A stretch of 64,000 nucleotides of DNA from Lonicera japonica. Lineage: Eukaryota; Streptophyta; Magnoliopsida; Dipsacales; Caprifoliaceae. The stretch lies in NCBI GenBank assembly GCA_021464415.1, contig CM038468.1, positions 38,986,969-39,050,968 on the forward strand, written 5' to 3'. The translations under genes and the position numbers were made by a program. This document shows, in pieces, positions 1 through 13,200 of this stretch (positions are counted from its first letter, which is position 1; the number at the start of each line of letters is the position of its first letter). A model generated the notes under the pieces. That model saw only the letters and a list, made by a program, of their open reading frames with translations, had not been told where the DNA came from and searched no databases.

Positions 1-949
1 TAGGGGATTCAAGCATCGGACAGTTTTTCCAACTTGGAGCTCCGGTGGTCTCGGGTAAACGCATACTCTTAATTATCATTTAATTGTTCAAAATAATACT
101 GTTGAACTTGGGTCTTGTAGACTATTTTCCGACAGTATGGATGAATTTGTTTCCGAGAAGCACCACCATCAGGCCTTGTGAAATACTCTACAATAGGAAA
201 TTTATATAAGATAAAATGAATGTGTTTTAGGGAATTTTTGGGTAAAAAGGGCGTAGGTTCACTTGTCAATATAGAAACAAGTTGATTACAAAGAGGGAAG
301 AAGGAACATTAGGAAAGAAAGCTACAAAAAAAATATGTGGTCCACTTGATCAACACTACAGACGAGTGCTGATTGTCATGGTCCTCATGGATAACAAATT
401 TTCTTGAGCATAAGGATTGTAATTATTTCTTGATATCTCTGCCTGCCTTTAGAGAATCAGCTTAATATGCATAAACTAAAAATATTGAAGCTTGTGCTGC
501 ATTTTCAAGTATCATGCCTTCAAGAAAATTAAAACTTCATCTTACATGCATGCTCCTGTATTGCTATTTTAATACAGGTAGAAATTAGTAAATGAGGGGG
601 AAAATGAAGAAGTGGTGACAAAAAGATTTCTTTGTTAAAGAGTTTGAAGAGGATGAGGTTTTTGGACTAATGACTCGAACAACCCCTCCTCCCGCTAAAA
701 GCTAAAAAAGAACACAATTCTAGATTTCTGTTGTGATGGCCATTATATGTGTCTTAGCGCAAGGGCAAATGGTCTGGCGTCTGCGGATTGAAAATAGTAA
801 AAAAAAAAAATCTTGCATAGTTCCTGCATTGATTCCTTGAACTTTGCTTGTTATTATCTGTGTTATCCATATTTTTTTTTTCTATATGTTATAAAGTTCT
901 ACGTTTTGATTATTTCACTAACGCATGGGTTTTTATTCTCTTTTTTAAG
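1..949. other. Non-coding sequence upstream of the first visible kinase exon
   Basis: I see no convincing coding exon here. The stretch just before 950 is T-rich and ends in AG at 948-949, which suits a splice acceptor, so at least the right part is probably intron of the kinase gene. The family's usual short first exon, which starts with a Met-Gly acylation signal, is not recognisable and probably lies left of the window. Confidence 0.5.
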
Positions 950-1281
950 TACATGGTGATGCAAAACCATCAAGTAATGCTAAAAGCAACAACAACAGTG
1001 GCCATAATAGCACATTGTCGAACAAAGATGAAGGAAATGTCCAGGTTATGCCTACAAGTGGGCAAATTGTCACTCCAAATTTGAAAATATTCACATTTGC
1101 TGAATTGAAAAGTGCAACTAAGAACTTCAGTGTGGATGTGTTGGGTGAGGGAGGTTTTGGAATTGTTTTCAAAGGTTGGGTCAATCAGAAGACATATTCC
1201 CCGTCAAAGGTTGGAGTTGGGAAAGCCGTCGCCATTAAGAGGTTAGGGCAAGAGAGCATGCAAGGACCTGCTGAAGGGCTG
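950..1281 (+). CDS. Kinase exon (N-lobe, glycine-rich loop and VAIK)
   Basis: The frame is fixed by codons from 952 (first whole codon CAT) to CTG at 1279-1281, followed by the donor GTAAAT. It encodes a Ser/Asn-rich linker, then [21 protein letters not shown] and VAIKRL. The phase at the 3' end is 0. Confidence 0.8.
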
Positions 1282-4200
1282 GTAAATCAACTTTCTCACT
1301 ATCTATTTGTTTAATTCAGTAGGGTATTAAAAAGAAAGAGCAGCTTATTTATTAAAGCGAAAATGGACTTACTGACTGTAACACATGCCGTCTTAGAAGA
1401 TATATCTTTATCATGTCCTTGTATGCTTTTGAAGGAAATATTGATTTCATCAATGTAAACTTCAACTACTTAGATTCACCATATCCCTCAACTTGTTTTC
1501 CACCTTCTCACCTAAATTAGTTGTTTTTCTTATCATTTCCCATGTTGCTATCAAACGGAGCCTTACAATTTATATATTGACTTAGGCCAAATGACCAAAT
1601 ACCTAAGAAGGTATTTGATTCTAACAAGCCAGAAGCATTAAGTGGTTAGAGCTATTATTGCTCCTTAGTATATCAAGCTTAAATGATTTAACTATCTCTG
1701 GACATTCTCCTTCATATAGTTCAATATCAGGTAGTTAATGCCAAGGTTTGAAGTATTGATAATGTACAATGGCCTTGTGGGTCAGGGTATTGATGATAGA
1801 GGTTTAACCCGCTTGGTTAGTGGAGTAAACAATCAATAAGCAATCAAGGAACTAAGTAGGCGAAGAGTGGGAATGCAAGCACCTTGGTAACAGAGAGAGA
1901 GAGAGCTGTAGACACCAAGGAAATGGGTGGTGTAGAGTGTAGGCTGAGTGAGAGGTGGGTGGAAATCATATATATTAATGGCGAGTTAAAGCTGAAACTA
2001 TAACTATGGGCGAGTCATCATAGGTTTAATCACAATTGATGCAAGTGGCTGCCGATGAGATCATCGACAGCTGGTAGGGATATTTTGGTTGACAATCTTT
2101 CCAATAAATAGGTACAGGCAAAGCTGCCAAGCCACTTGGCATTCTATAAAAATGGAAGCGCCGGTGGTACCAATCGGTTGCATTAAATGGAATGGTATTG
2201 ATAATTCAGCTTTATTTAGTTTAGTTATTTATTTTTGTTGTTTTATTTGTGGGTAGAATCTCACCTTAATAGGTATTTCAGGTAAGTTAGGATGTTTTTG
2301 CTTATATAAGGAGCATTGTATTCATTCTTTATGATATGGAATAAAATTAATTGTTCTCTCTAAACTTTCATGGTATCAGAGGTAGGTTAGAAATTCCATA
2401 CCCAGCCATGGCCACACCTAAACCCTAGCCGTGATAACCTGCACACGCCTAACAAGCCCTAGCCGCCGCCGTCGTCCTTTGTTCACCGGCGTGTGCAATT
2501 CTTGACCCTTCCAGAACCCAACCACACAGGTGTGATCGGAATCCTCTGACGAGCAAAACCCCGAAATCAGCGCCGGAAAAGGACGTCACACGCGCCCTCA
2601 CGCGCCACCTATTCCCGTGCGTGGATCTCACGCTCCGTCATCATTCACTGCGCGTGAAATCGCGTGGCTGCTCCGATCTTCACCAAAATTTCCAGGTTTC
2701 GTTGTCTCACTGTTCCGCACAGTACTCTAGCCCTGGTGACTGTTCCGTCCAGATTTGGGGTTGGTCAGTTTGATTCTGTCCTTTGTAGTTTAACTACTGT
2801 TCCATCCAAATTTCCAGGTTCAGTTCTTTGTTGGTTTGGTTTGTTTAAGTCTCTTAGCATATGAATTATAAACTTGCTATGGTGGGCGCTACTGCGCCGG
2901 GTCTCACAGATTCGTCTAGCGGGTCAACCACAAGTCAGTCTTCTACGCCCAACAATGCAAATCCTATATCACAGTTTGCTTCGATTTATTCGGTGAATGA
3001 AAACCCGGTAGCAAACTTCAGTCACAAGTTGAATGGAAAAAACTATCTCGAATGGGCACAATCAATGAGGTTGTTTATTAACGGAAAAAGACGATTAGGT
3101 TATGTGAATGGTGAGGTGGTGCCACCACCGGTTAGCGACCCGGGCTTCAAATCATGGCGTGAGGAGAATTCGATGGTTACCTCGTGGTTGATCAATTCTA
3201 TGGAAGCTGGACTTGGTAAACCCTACATGTTCCTACCGACTGCTCAAGATATATGGCAAGCGGTTAAAGAAACGTATTCGGATCTAGACAACCATTCTCA
3301 AATGTTTGAACTCAATAACTAGCTGTGGAAGATGCAACAAGGGGATTGTGGGGTTACAGCTTACTACCATGAGATGATGGCCATATGGCAAGAGTTGGAT
3401 TTGTTTGAAACAGAAGAGCGGGAAAACCCGAATGATAGTGCCCGTTACAAGAAGACGGTTGAGCGAGGTCGTGTGTTTGTCTTCTTGGCTGGACTAAACA
3501 AGGACCTAGACGAAATTCGGGGTCGTATTTTAGGCAGGATACCTTTGCCCACTATCAGAGAGGTATTTTTTGAGGTACGAAGAGAAGAGGCTCGACGTTC
3601 TGTGATGTTGAAAGACGAACGTGAACCCCGTACAGATGGTGAAGGCTCTGCACTGGTAGTTCTTGATAAAGCCATAGATAGTGATAAGCGGGGAGGAAAG
3701 CAGAAATTGTAGTGTGATCATTGTAAGTGGTCAGGTCATACTAGGGAAAGTTGTTGGAAGCTTCATGGTAAACCAGCAACTTGGAAGAAACGTGATAACA
3801 AAACAAGGGGAGGTGCCCAAGCATTCCAAGCTAGCAATACAGATTCAGAGCAAACATCTTCCTTAGAAACATTTCCATTCACAAAGGAACAAATAGAGCA
3901 TCTGTGTAAAATGGTTCAAGCTCATTCCTTAGGAAACTCTGGCTCTTCATGTTCCATAGCTCAGTCAGGTAATACGCTTACAGCTACAATTGCCTGCATC
4001 AAATCCTATAGCAACTGGATATTAGATTCAGGGGCTACTGACCACATGATTGGTACCTCGGAATTTTTTTCGTCCTATACTCCGTGTGCAGGGAATCAAA
4101 AGGTTAAAATTGTTGATGGTTCTTTCGCTACTGTTGCCGGCAATGGAACCATAATCGTCTCACCGTCTCTCACACTTAAAGATGTCTTACATGTCCCTAA

Positions 4201-7200
4201 TCTATCATATAATCTTATATCTGTCAGCAAATTAGCTCTTGATCTCAATTGTCAAGTTAACTTTTGGTCATCTCATTGTGAATTTCAGGATTCAAATTCA
4301 GGGAAGACGATTGGGGTTGCTAAACAGGATGGGGGTCTTTACTTCTTCAATAATGGGTCTACCTCTAGAAGGCAAGACTGGCAGACTTGTTTTAATTCTA
4401 TTTCTATTTCTAGTGATAGTCAGATTTTGTTATGGCATTATAGATTAGGACATCCAAACTTTCGGTATTTAAAGCATTTGTTTCCCAAGTTATTAATGAA
4501 TAAAAATTTGCTTAAATTTCGGTGTGAATCTTGTGAATTAGCGAAACATCAACGAACGGTTTTTCCGTCTCAACCATATAAGAAATCACAACCTTTCACC
4601 TTGATTCATAGTGATGTTTGGGGTCCCTCTAGAGTGCCCACTTAGTCTGGCAAACGTTGGTTTGTGACTTTCATTGATGACCACAATAGAGTATGTTGAG
4701 TCTTTCTCTTAAAAGAAAAATCAGAAGTTGGGAGTGTGTTTCAAAATTTTTACACCATGATACACACAGTTTCAAACCAAAATTAAAATTTTTCTGAGTG
4801 ATAATGGAAAGGAATTTTTTAATAAAATGTTAAGGGATTTTTTTTGTCACAAATGGGATAATTCATCAAAGTTCTTGTAATTATACTTCTCAATAGAATG
4901 GAGTTGCCGAAAGAAAGAATAAACATCTACTTGAAGTTGCTCGAGCTTTAATTTTTTAAACTAAAGTTCCAAAATACCTCTTGGGAGATGCTATTTTGAC
5001 AGCTATGTACCTTATTAACCGGCTTCTAACACGAATTTTGAAATTTAAAGCCCCTATTAAATTGCTGTCTGACACATTTCCCAACACTCGGTTATTAGGG
5101 GATATTCCCTTAAAATTATTTGAAAGTGTTGCCTTTGTTCATAATCATGACCCAAAATTTTCTAAACTTGATCCAAAGGCACACAAATGTATTTTTGTAG
5201 GTTATCCTACAAATCAGAAAGGGTATAAATGTTTTGACCCGATTTCCAAAAAATTGTACATCTCTATGGATGTTACCTTTTTCGAGGGGCAATCCTATTA
5301 CAACGACTCCCATCTTCAGGGGGAGAGCATGAGTGAAGATGGTGGTTGTGGTTTTGATGATTCGGTTGTTGATGTTTTGTATGAACAAGTACCTAATTAT
5401 TTTAACACACAATCTGGAAAAATAAATGGTTTAAATATTGAAGATACTTGTGTTGGTAATGGTAAACAACCAGGGATGTCATCCCAAAATCTGACTACCG
5501 ATGGACTAGAGATGTGTGCAAAACAGTATAAAGGTCTTGTTTATTCTAGAAAAAATCTTGAACAAGGAAGGAAAGAAACCATTCCTCAGCAAACCCAAGA
5601 ATCCAACCTGGAGGTGGATCATGATACTCACGATGACTCTTCCGAGATACCTGAAGGTAATTCTCAAGGTAATACCGATTCAACTCAGTCTCATCAACTT
5701 GATCTTCCCATTACTCTTAGAAAAGGAGTCCGTGTACGAAAGCTCCCAAATATCCCATTTCGAACTTTGTGTCATATAAAAATGTCTCACCATCCTATTC
5801 TGCGTTTATCTCTCGTGTGTTGAATATAGTTATTCCTAACAATGTTCAGGAGGCTCTAAATGTTCCTGAGTGGAGAGAAGCAGTGTATGAGGAGATGAGA
5901 GCACTAGAGAAGAATGCTACTTGGGAGAAAGTAAAGCTTCCAGAAGGGAAAACAATGGTTGGTTGTAAATGGGTATTCACTGTAAAGTATAATTTAGATG
6001 GGTCAGTGGAACAATACAAAGCTCACTTGGTGGCTAAAGGCTTCACTCAAACGTATGGAGTGGACTACTCCGAAACCTTTTCTCCAGTGGCAAAACTAAA
6101 TACAATTCGGGTTCTTTTATCGGTTGCAGCTAACTTGGATTGGCCTTTGAATCAGTTAGATGTGAATAATGCCTTTTTGAATGGTGACTTAGACGAGGAA
6201 GTTTATATGGAACCTCAACCTGGTTTTATTGAAGAATTTGGGGGAAAAATCTGCAAGCTAAAGAGGTTTTTGTATGGCCTTAAACAATCCCCTAGAGCGT
6301 AGTTCGAAAGATTAACGAAGTTCCTCAAAGGCCAAGGATATAATCAAGGGCAGTCTGATCATACTCTCTTCACAAAGACGTCCACAAGAAACGAGATTTC
6401 AGTTCTCATTGTTTATGTGGATGATATGATTTTGACCGGGGATGATGTGGAAGAAATGAGTCGATTAAAGCGAAATCTTGCCAAATAATTTGAGATTAAG
6501 GATCTTGGAAACCTACGATACTTCCTTGGAATGGAGGTGGCCCGTTCAAAAACTGGTATTGTAGTCTTACAACGGAAATATATATTGGATTTGCTATCAG
6601 AAACTGGGATGAGTGGGTGTAAGCCATCGGATACTCCCATAGAACTGGGTACCAAGCTAGGAGATGTTAAAAACGGTGTTCCAATCGAAACAGGGAGATA
6701 CCAAAGGCTGGTCGGTAAATTAATCTACTTGTCTCATATGCGCCCTGACATTACTTTTGCTGTAAGCATGGTTAGTCAGTTCATGCACTCCCCGTGTGAA
6801 GAACATCTAGAGGCTGTGTACCGTATTCTTCGTTACCTCAAAGGCTCCCCAGGGAAAGGTTTGTTCTTCAGGAAGAACGATAAAAGAGGGGTAGAGGTGT
6901 ATACAGATGCTGATTGGGCTAGATCGGTTACTGATAGACGATCCACGTTTGGCTACTGTACATTTCTTTGGGGCAACTTGGTTACGTGGAGAAGCAAGCA
7001 AAGTGTTGTCACTAGAAGCAGTGCAGAAGCTGAGTTCAGGTCAATGGCTCAAGGAGTATGTGAGGTTCTTTGGCTACAAAGGGTCTTAGAAGAACTCAAA
7101 AGTCCAATAAGCCTCCCGATGAAGCTATACTGCGATAACAAGGCTGCTATCAGTATTGCCCACAATCCGGTCTTACATGATAGGACAAAACATGTTGAGA

Positions 7201-10200
7201 TTGATAGGCATTTCATCAAAGAGAAGCTAGAGGGTGGAATAATATGTACTCCCTTTATTCCGTCTAATCAACAAGTTGCAGATATTTTAACCAAGGGCCT
7301 ATTAAGACAACTGTTCGAATTTCAAGTGAGCAAGTTGGGCATGATGGATGTCTTCGCACCAACTTGAGGGGGAGTATTGATAATTCAGTTTTATTTAGTT
7401 TAATTATTTATTTTTGTTATTTTATTTGTGGGTAGAATCCCACCTTAATAGGTATTTCAGGTAAGTTAGGATGTTTTTGCCTATATTAGGAGGAGCATTG
7501 TATTCATTCTTTATGATATGGAATAAAATTAATTGTTCTCTCTAAACTTTCAAATGGTAGTAGGTTTCTCTCAAGGACCGGTTAATAATGGTGTCCTGGG
7601 CGAGTGTATTCCCAAATTTTCTTTAGTATAAAAAAAATGAATGAAGTACCTTTAGGATATGGATATAAATGAAGTTGCCCAAAGTTGTGAGAGAGAGAGA
7701 GGGGTGGGGGATGATGAAGGGAGAGAGAGATTTGTTGCTTTTCCAAAAAGAATGCATGTATAAAATCTGCTGTTATATGAAATAAATTAGGCATTCTCGT
7801 GGGAGGAAAAAAAAAAATGAAAATAGACAGTAAACTAGTATTGGACAGAGTAAAGGATATTTTCAACTGTGAAAGAAGGATTTCGTAATTGACTTAATGC
7901 TACACAAAGTGATAGCTTTATTTATACATAAAACAAGTTACATAATGACAAATTTCCCAATGTGGTACAGAAACTTATAACCAACACAAACCTCACAACT
8001 AACATGATTTAAATCCTAATATCATCAAAAGATGTAAATACTTCCAACAGTGAAAGCATCTAAAAATAAGTTTCACAAAAACATATAACTAAACTGAATA
8101 ATACTGATTATGAATTGTGAACAATGCAGATGGAAGTTGAAATTTTGGGAAAATTTAGTCATCCTAATATTGTGAAGCTCTTGGGGTACTGCTTTGAGAA
8201 AGACAGGGAATTCCTCCTTGTTTATGAATACATGCTGAATGGAAGTTTAGATTGCCACCTTTTCAGAAGTAAGCAATACTTAAAAAACTACGGAAATGTA
8301 TTGATTCAAAAATTGGCATAAATAGTGAAGCTACTGATGTGTGAACATGAAAATCTCGGCAACTTGTTGCATTTGCAGAAAGTGCAAAATCACTTCTGTG
8401 GGACACACGGCTTAAAATAGCAGTAGGAGCAGCTCGAGGCCTTTCTTTCTTGCATGCAACAGAGAATCAAGTCATAGTCCGTGACATCAAGAGCAAAAAT
8501 ATATTGCTGGATGGGGTAGATTCAACTATTTTTGATATGTAGCCATTTACAAATTAATTCTCAAGTTTTTGTTTGAATTTCATTTTCCAGGATTTTAATG
8601 TAAAGCTTTCGGGTTTTGGATCGACAAAGAGATATCCTGAAAATGGGGAGTCCCACGTTTCAACAAGAGTTATCGGTACCTATGGTTATGCAGCTCCAGA
8701 GTACATGACTACTGGTAATTTATTATCTAAGTTTGTAAGTAGGGAGCTTCATTATTTAATTTGATTATATTAAGTGCTAAAAGCGTCTTGGTTTTTGTTA
8801 TTTTGCTCATTCTTAAGATGCAACTCCTTGTGTCCTCCTATGTCTTTGTTGTCCAGCTAAGCCTAGCTTTGGGCTAGGCTCCAGCTCAACTTTGTTCATA
8901 GTTGCTCTTATATGTAACTATGTGTGGCATAGAGATAGGCCATTGCGTAAAATCGTTTAGGTTGGAGGGTGTTAAATAGGCTACTTATATCAGCCAGAGT
9001 AAGCTGGAATGAACCTGTCTGGACGTAGGATGGAACTATGGCGTGAACAGTAGCGTTAATTTTTTTTTTCTTAGGAGTTTTATTTTGTCTAGTAATCTGA
9101 TTTCTAATAGGACTTGAAGTTTATTCTTCTATTTATCTAGTCCTTTTAAATAGTAATTTGAGTCTAATTAGGATTCCTAGTTTAGTGTGTAGTAGTTTAG
9201 TTATTTATTCAAGTCGTTGTTTGGATCGTTTTTGCCCCTATATAAGCAGTGTTCTAAAAGTCCTTGCCTAGCTAGTTAGCAAGCAAATCATGGACAAATT
9301 AGTCCTTGCCTAGCTAGTTAGCAAGCAAATCATGGACAAATTAGTTTCATCTAGTGTTTTAAAAAGCGTCCGTGGGCGCGCATCTAGTTGCGCCTAGACA
9401 GAAGAAAGCTCTGAAGCCCATTGTGAAGTGCGAACAGCGGATTGCACACTAGGCCTATGCTTTTTGGCCTGGGCTTATGCCTTTTGGGTTAGGTGTACGC
9501 CTCTCATGCCTAGGTGTTGAAAGCTTATGCTTTTTGCTCATTTTTTTTAAGATGCACAATTTCACAGAAAAATCCCCAAAATAGATTACGTAGTCACCAA
9601 ACCTGAACTCTCTTCAAGCTGAGATAGAGAGAACAATTCACTTGCCATAGAGGAACCGAACAGCGCACCAATTTTTAAGCCCTAGATTATAGATGGAATT
9701 ATCAATTTGAGCCAAAGTCTCTTTCCAGTCCTCGATTAGGGCTAGATTTGGGTTTGATTGTGTTGGATGGACTGTGATTTGGGTTTTGAGAGAAATCGTT
9801 GATTTTTACACGGAGAGTGGGAGAGTTTGAGAGACTTTTTATGGGGGTAGAGAGAGTCTGAAGCAATCTGATTTGGATGGAGTGTGGTGTTGGACACGAG
9901 TATTAAGGGGGGAAAGGTCTTAATTTTGATAAATTACAACGGACCCCTTAAGTTATTTTATTTAACACTTTACCCCTAAAACCAAAAAAAATTGACCGGA
10001 AGATGACTTAAAAAAAATTATTTTTATGCCTATACTAATTATTTCTTAATTTTTTAATATAAAAATGCTTTGCACAAAAGGCTTATGCCTCGCTGCATTG
10101 AGGCCTATGCCTTGCCTCTGGACAAGCAAACGCCTAGGCTTTTTGCTTTCGCCTTTTAAAACATTGGTTTCATCAAAGGGAAAACGATGACGTGAAGTGC

Positions 10201-13200
10201 GCACGAAGGAGAAGTATGGCCTGTAATGATTTGGAGGAGATTTTCGGAATTGGGGATTAATCGGAGACTACTTGGAGGCAGGAGATGAAGTATAGGTTAA
10301 AAGGAAAATACTAAGTTTCTACATAAAGTTGCTGATGGCAGAAGGAGGCACGGTTTTATCAAGAACTTGAGTTATATTCTGGGGAAGTTATCAAAGATCC
10401 CTCTTGGATAGCCAGGGTATCTAGGGGGAAACTAGTGTTCGAGGATGGGTAGGGTTTGAGGTAATGTGTAAGTTGAAGAAGTTAAAGAAAAACTTAAAGT
10501 GTGAAATAAAGAGAGCTCGGGGACTTACGGGATAGAAGGGAGATATTATGGTTGAACTAAAACAACTTGACCAGTATTATCATAGTCTATTGCTTAATGA
10601 GGAGCAGGCAAAAAGGAGAAGTGCAATATGTAATGAGTTGGAAGAGATAATTTGGAAAAAGGGAAACAGTTGGAGGTAGAAAGTGAAACATGGGTAAACC
10701 AAGGGATTACAATACTAAGTTTCTTCATAAAGTGGCTAATGGGAGAAAGAGGCACAATATTATCGAAGACTTTAGTTATAGTCCAGGGAATTTGTTAGAA
10801 ATCCCTCTTGAATAGCCATTGGTGTCACTGATTCTTTAGAGTTCTTTATAAGGAGGAGGACCTTTCCAGGCTGATGATTGGGAACTTACACGGGGATGCA
10901 ATTGAGGTGGAGAATAGGATTTAGTTGGAAAGGCCTTTTGAGGAAGAAGCGATGAGGCTGCTTTTGGGATGGATAAGGATAAGGCTCCTGGTGCGGATAG
11001 GTTCTCAATTGCTTTCTTTCAAGATTGTTGGGAATTGTTGAAGGAGGATGTTAGAATTTTGAGAGTTCCAAAAGTGGTGTTCTATGTAAGATCATTAAGT
11101 CCAACTTCATTAACGGTATAGACTGGTGGCTAGTTTGTACAAAACTCTGATAGACAGACGTTTCAACCACAAGGTTGAGTGCAATTTTTGAAACTACCCG
11201 TTTCCCCTTTGTAGAGCACTTTCCTTGGAGGATGTTAAGTTTTAAATGCTGCCCTATTGGCAAATGAGCTGGTGAAGGATGCGGAGAGGAGGGACAGGGA
11301 AACTTTTGTTGTGCAAAACGCTAACTAAACCAAACTATTAACACAACTCGGAGGAATCCAAGAAACAAGATGTTACCGCAAACAAAGTTAACCTGCACCA
11401 AAGGCTCCACAATAATGAAAATAATAATGGAGAATAAAGAAGAAACAGTCACCAACAAATGCAAGCATATAAGATGGTATCAGCAATGCCACATTCCACC
11501 AGGGTAGACTTCATTGATGTTTGGATAAAAATCTGAGTAGAAACAAACCCTAGTTTTCTCTTTCTAGAACTTCGTCTCAAAATATTTAGAATTTCCTCTC
11601 TTGATCTACCTTGAAAACTAGAAACAATTGTCTGATGACTACAAATAATATATATGACCTATATTTATACTAGTAATCTGTGACCAAAACCTAGTCTTAA
11701 TCATAGAAGGATTAGCTTCCAAGTCCTAATCGTAAAGGACAAACTTCCAAGTCCTAATCGTAAAAGGAAGTGAGCAAATAAACTCACAGCTTTGGTTTTC
11801 AAGTTGGAGTTTTGAAAAAGCTTATGACAGGGTGAGTTAAGCTTTTAGTTAAAGTCAAGGATAGGAAGGGATTCGATGATATAAGGAGTTGGATCCATGT
11901 TTCTAGCATTGGGGTTTGTAGCCGGTCTCAATTGAGGGTTATGTTGTTAAGATGGTATCAGTGTCTGATCGACAGTTTGCTGACGATACTTCTTTTTCCT
12001 GGATAACTTCTGTAGAAGCCTGCGTGTCATTCTTTTGGTGTTAACTTGTATTTGGGCTTGTCTATGGCCTTGTAGTAATTTGACTGGAATTAGCCCATTT
12101 GTTTTGTTTTGTTTAGCATCTTTGTTTGGGTCTGGCGTGGAGTAGTTTCATATGACTTATCGTAGTGTTCCACTTGGTGGGAATCCCATGGCAGGTTCTT
12201 TTTCGGACCTTAATTGTTGAGAGGGAGTAGAAGATTGTAGATTGGAAGAGTCGGTACTTTTCTTTAGGGTGACGCATACTGTTGATTCAGTCTTGTCTAT
12301 CTGGTATCACTATTTGTTACATGGAAGATTTTATGGTCTTGTTGCTTGTTTGCAAATATTTGGGTGGGTGAAGTAGCCCCTGGATGTTGTGTATTGCTTT
12401 TCGAGGCTTCAATTTCCCGATGTTGGATTTTATAGTCTCAACATGCCCCCTCATGTGTGGCGTAATTTTGAGCCTAAGACGTGGATTGTTTATATTAGGT
12501 GGTGTGGAGAGTGTGTGGTTGGGCTTTGACATGATGGATAGCCCTTGCTCTAATACCAAGTTGAAATACATAATTGGGTTTTGGCTTACTCCAACTGGAG
12601 GCCACAACGTGTATTTATATTAAAAATATAAAAAGACAAAAAAAATGACAATTAAATCTTAATTTAACTCTAAATCTAGAAGATCCCTTATAATTTTGGG
12701 ATGTACAAAAGATGCCTAATTTAACTTAAACAAATTAATAAAAGATAAATATGATTTCCAACCGAAACTAATTTAGTAACGCGGTTCATTTTTTTCTGCT
12801 AACATGTCTTCAAATTTTGTATTTCTAATATTCCAAGTTATGAAATTAATTAGGATAATGTCTGACATAAATTTAAGTACATATATATTCATAGCACTAC
12901 TTGTAGATTGCAAGGAGTCCTTTATTGGGAGTAAGATTAGAATTCTTGAAACTATGCATAGCATTGACAGTATATACTATGGGAAGATATTGCAGAGTGA
13001 AACCATTTGGTATTCTTTTACTTTACTGTTGCGTTTTCTTTGAAAAAATCTGGTAGAGTCCCACTTTCCTTTTTGGTACGTCTCAAATTAAGACTCCCAT
13101 TTCCTTTCGGGAAGGTCTCAAATTAAGAGTTCCATTTCCTTTTAGTGACAAAATCAGTGTACCATATCTGACCAGTGACCACAGTAAATAAGTTTTGTTC

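Larger units (their letters stand above)
2191..7557 (+). mobile_element. Full-length but defective Ty1-copia retrotransposon in kinase intron
   Basis: The element runs from 2196 to 7552 in the same direction as the kinase gene. A perfect 5-bp target duplication AATGG flanks it (2191-2195, 7553-7557). It has two short LTRs, a tRNA-iMet type primer site after the 5' LTR and a purine tract before the 3' LTR. The gag-pol region is in Ty1-copia order (gag, protease, integrase, RT, RNase H) but carries several stops. The two LTRs differ at about six positions plus a 3-base indel by my hand count, so the insertion is young on a plant timescale. It lies wholly within the intron and should be spliced out. 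Confidence 0.95.

Noticed and set aside
12384..12623. 79-codon frame and its opposite-strand partner at 12317-12607
   Set aside because: They overlap on both strands of a probable retroelement fragment; no domain is seen.
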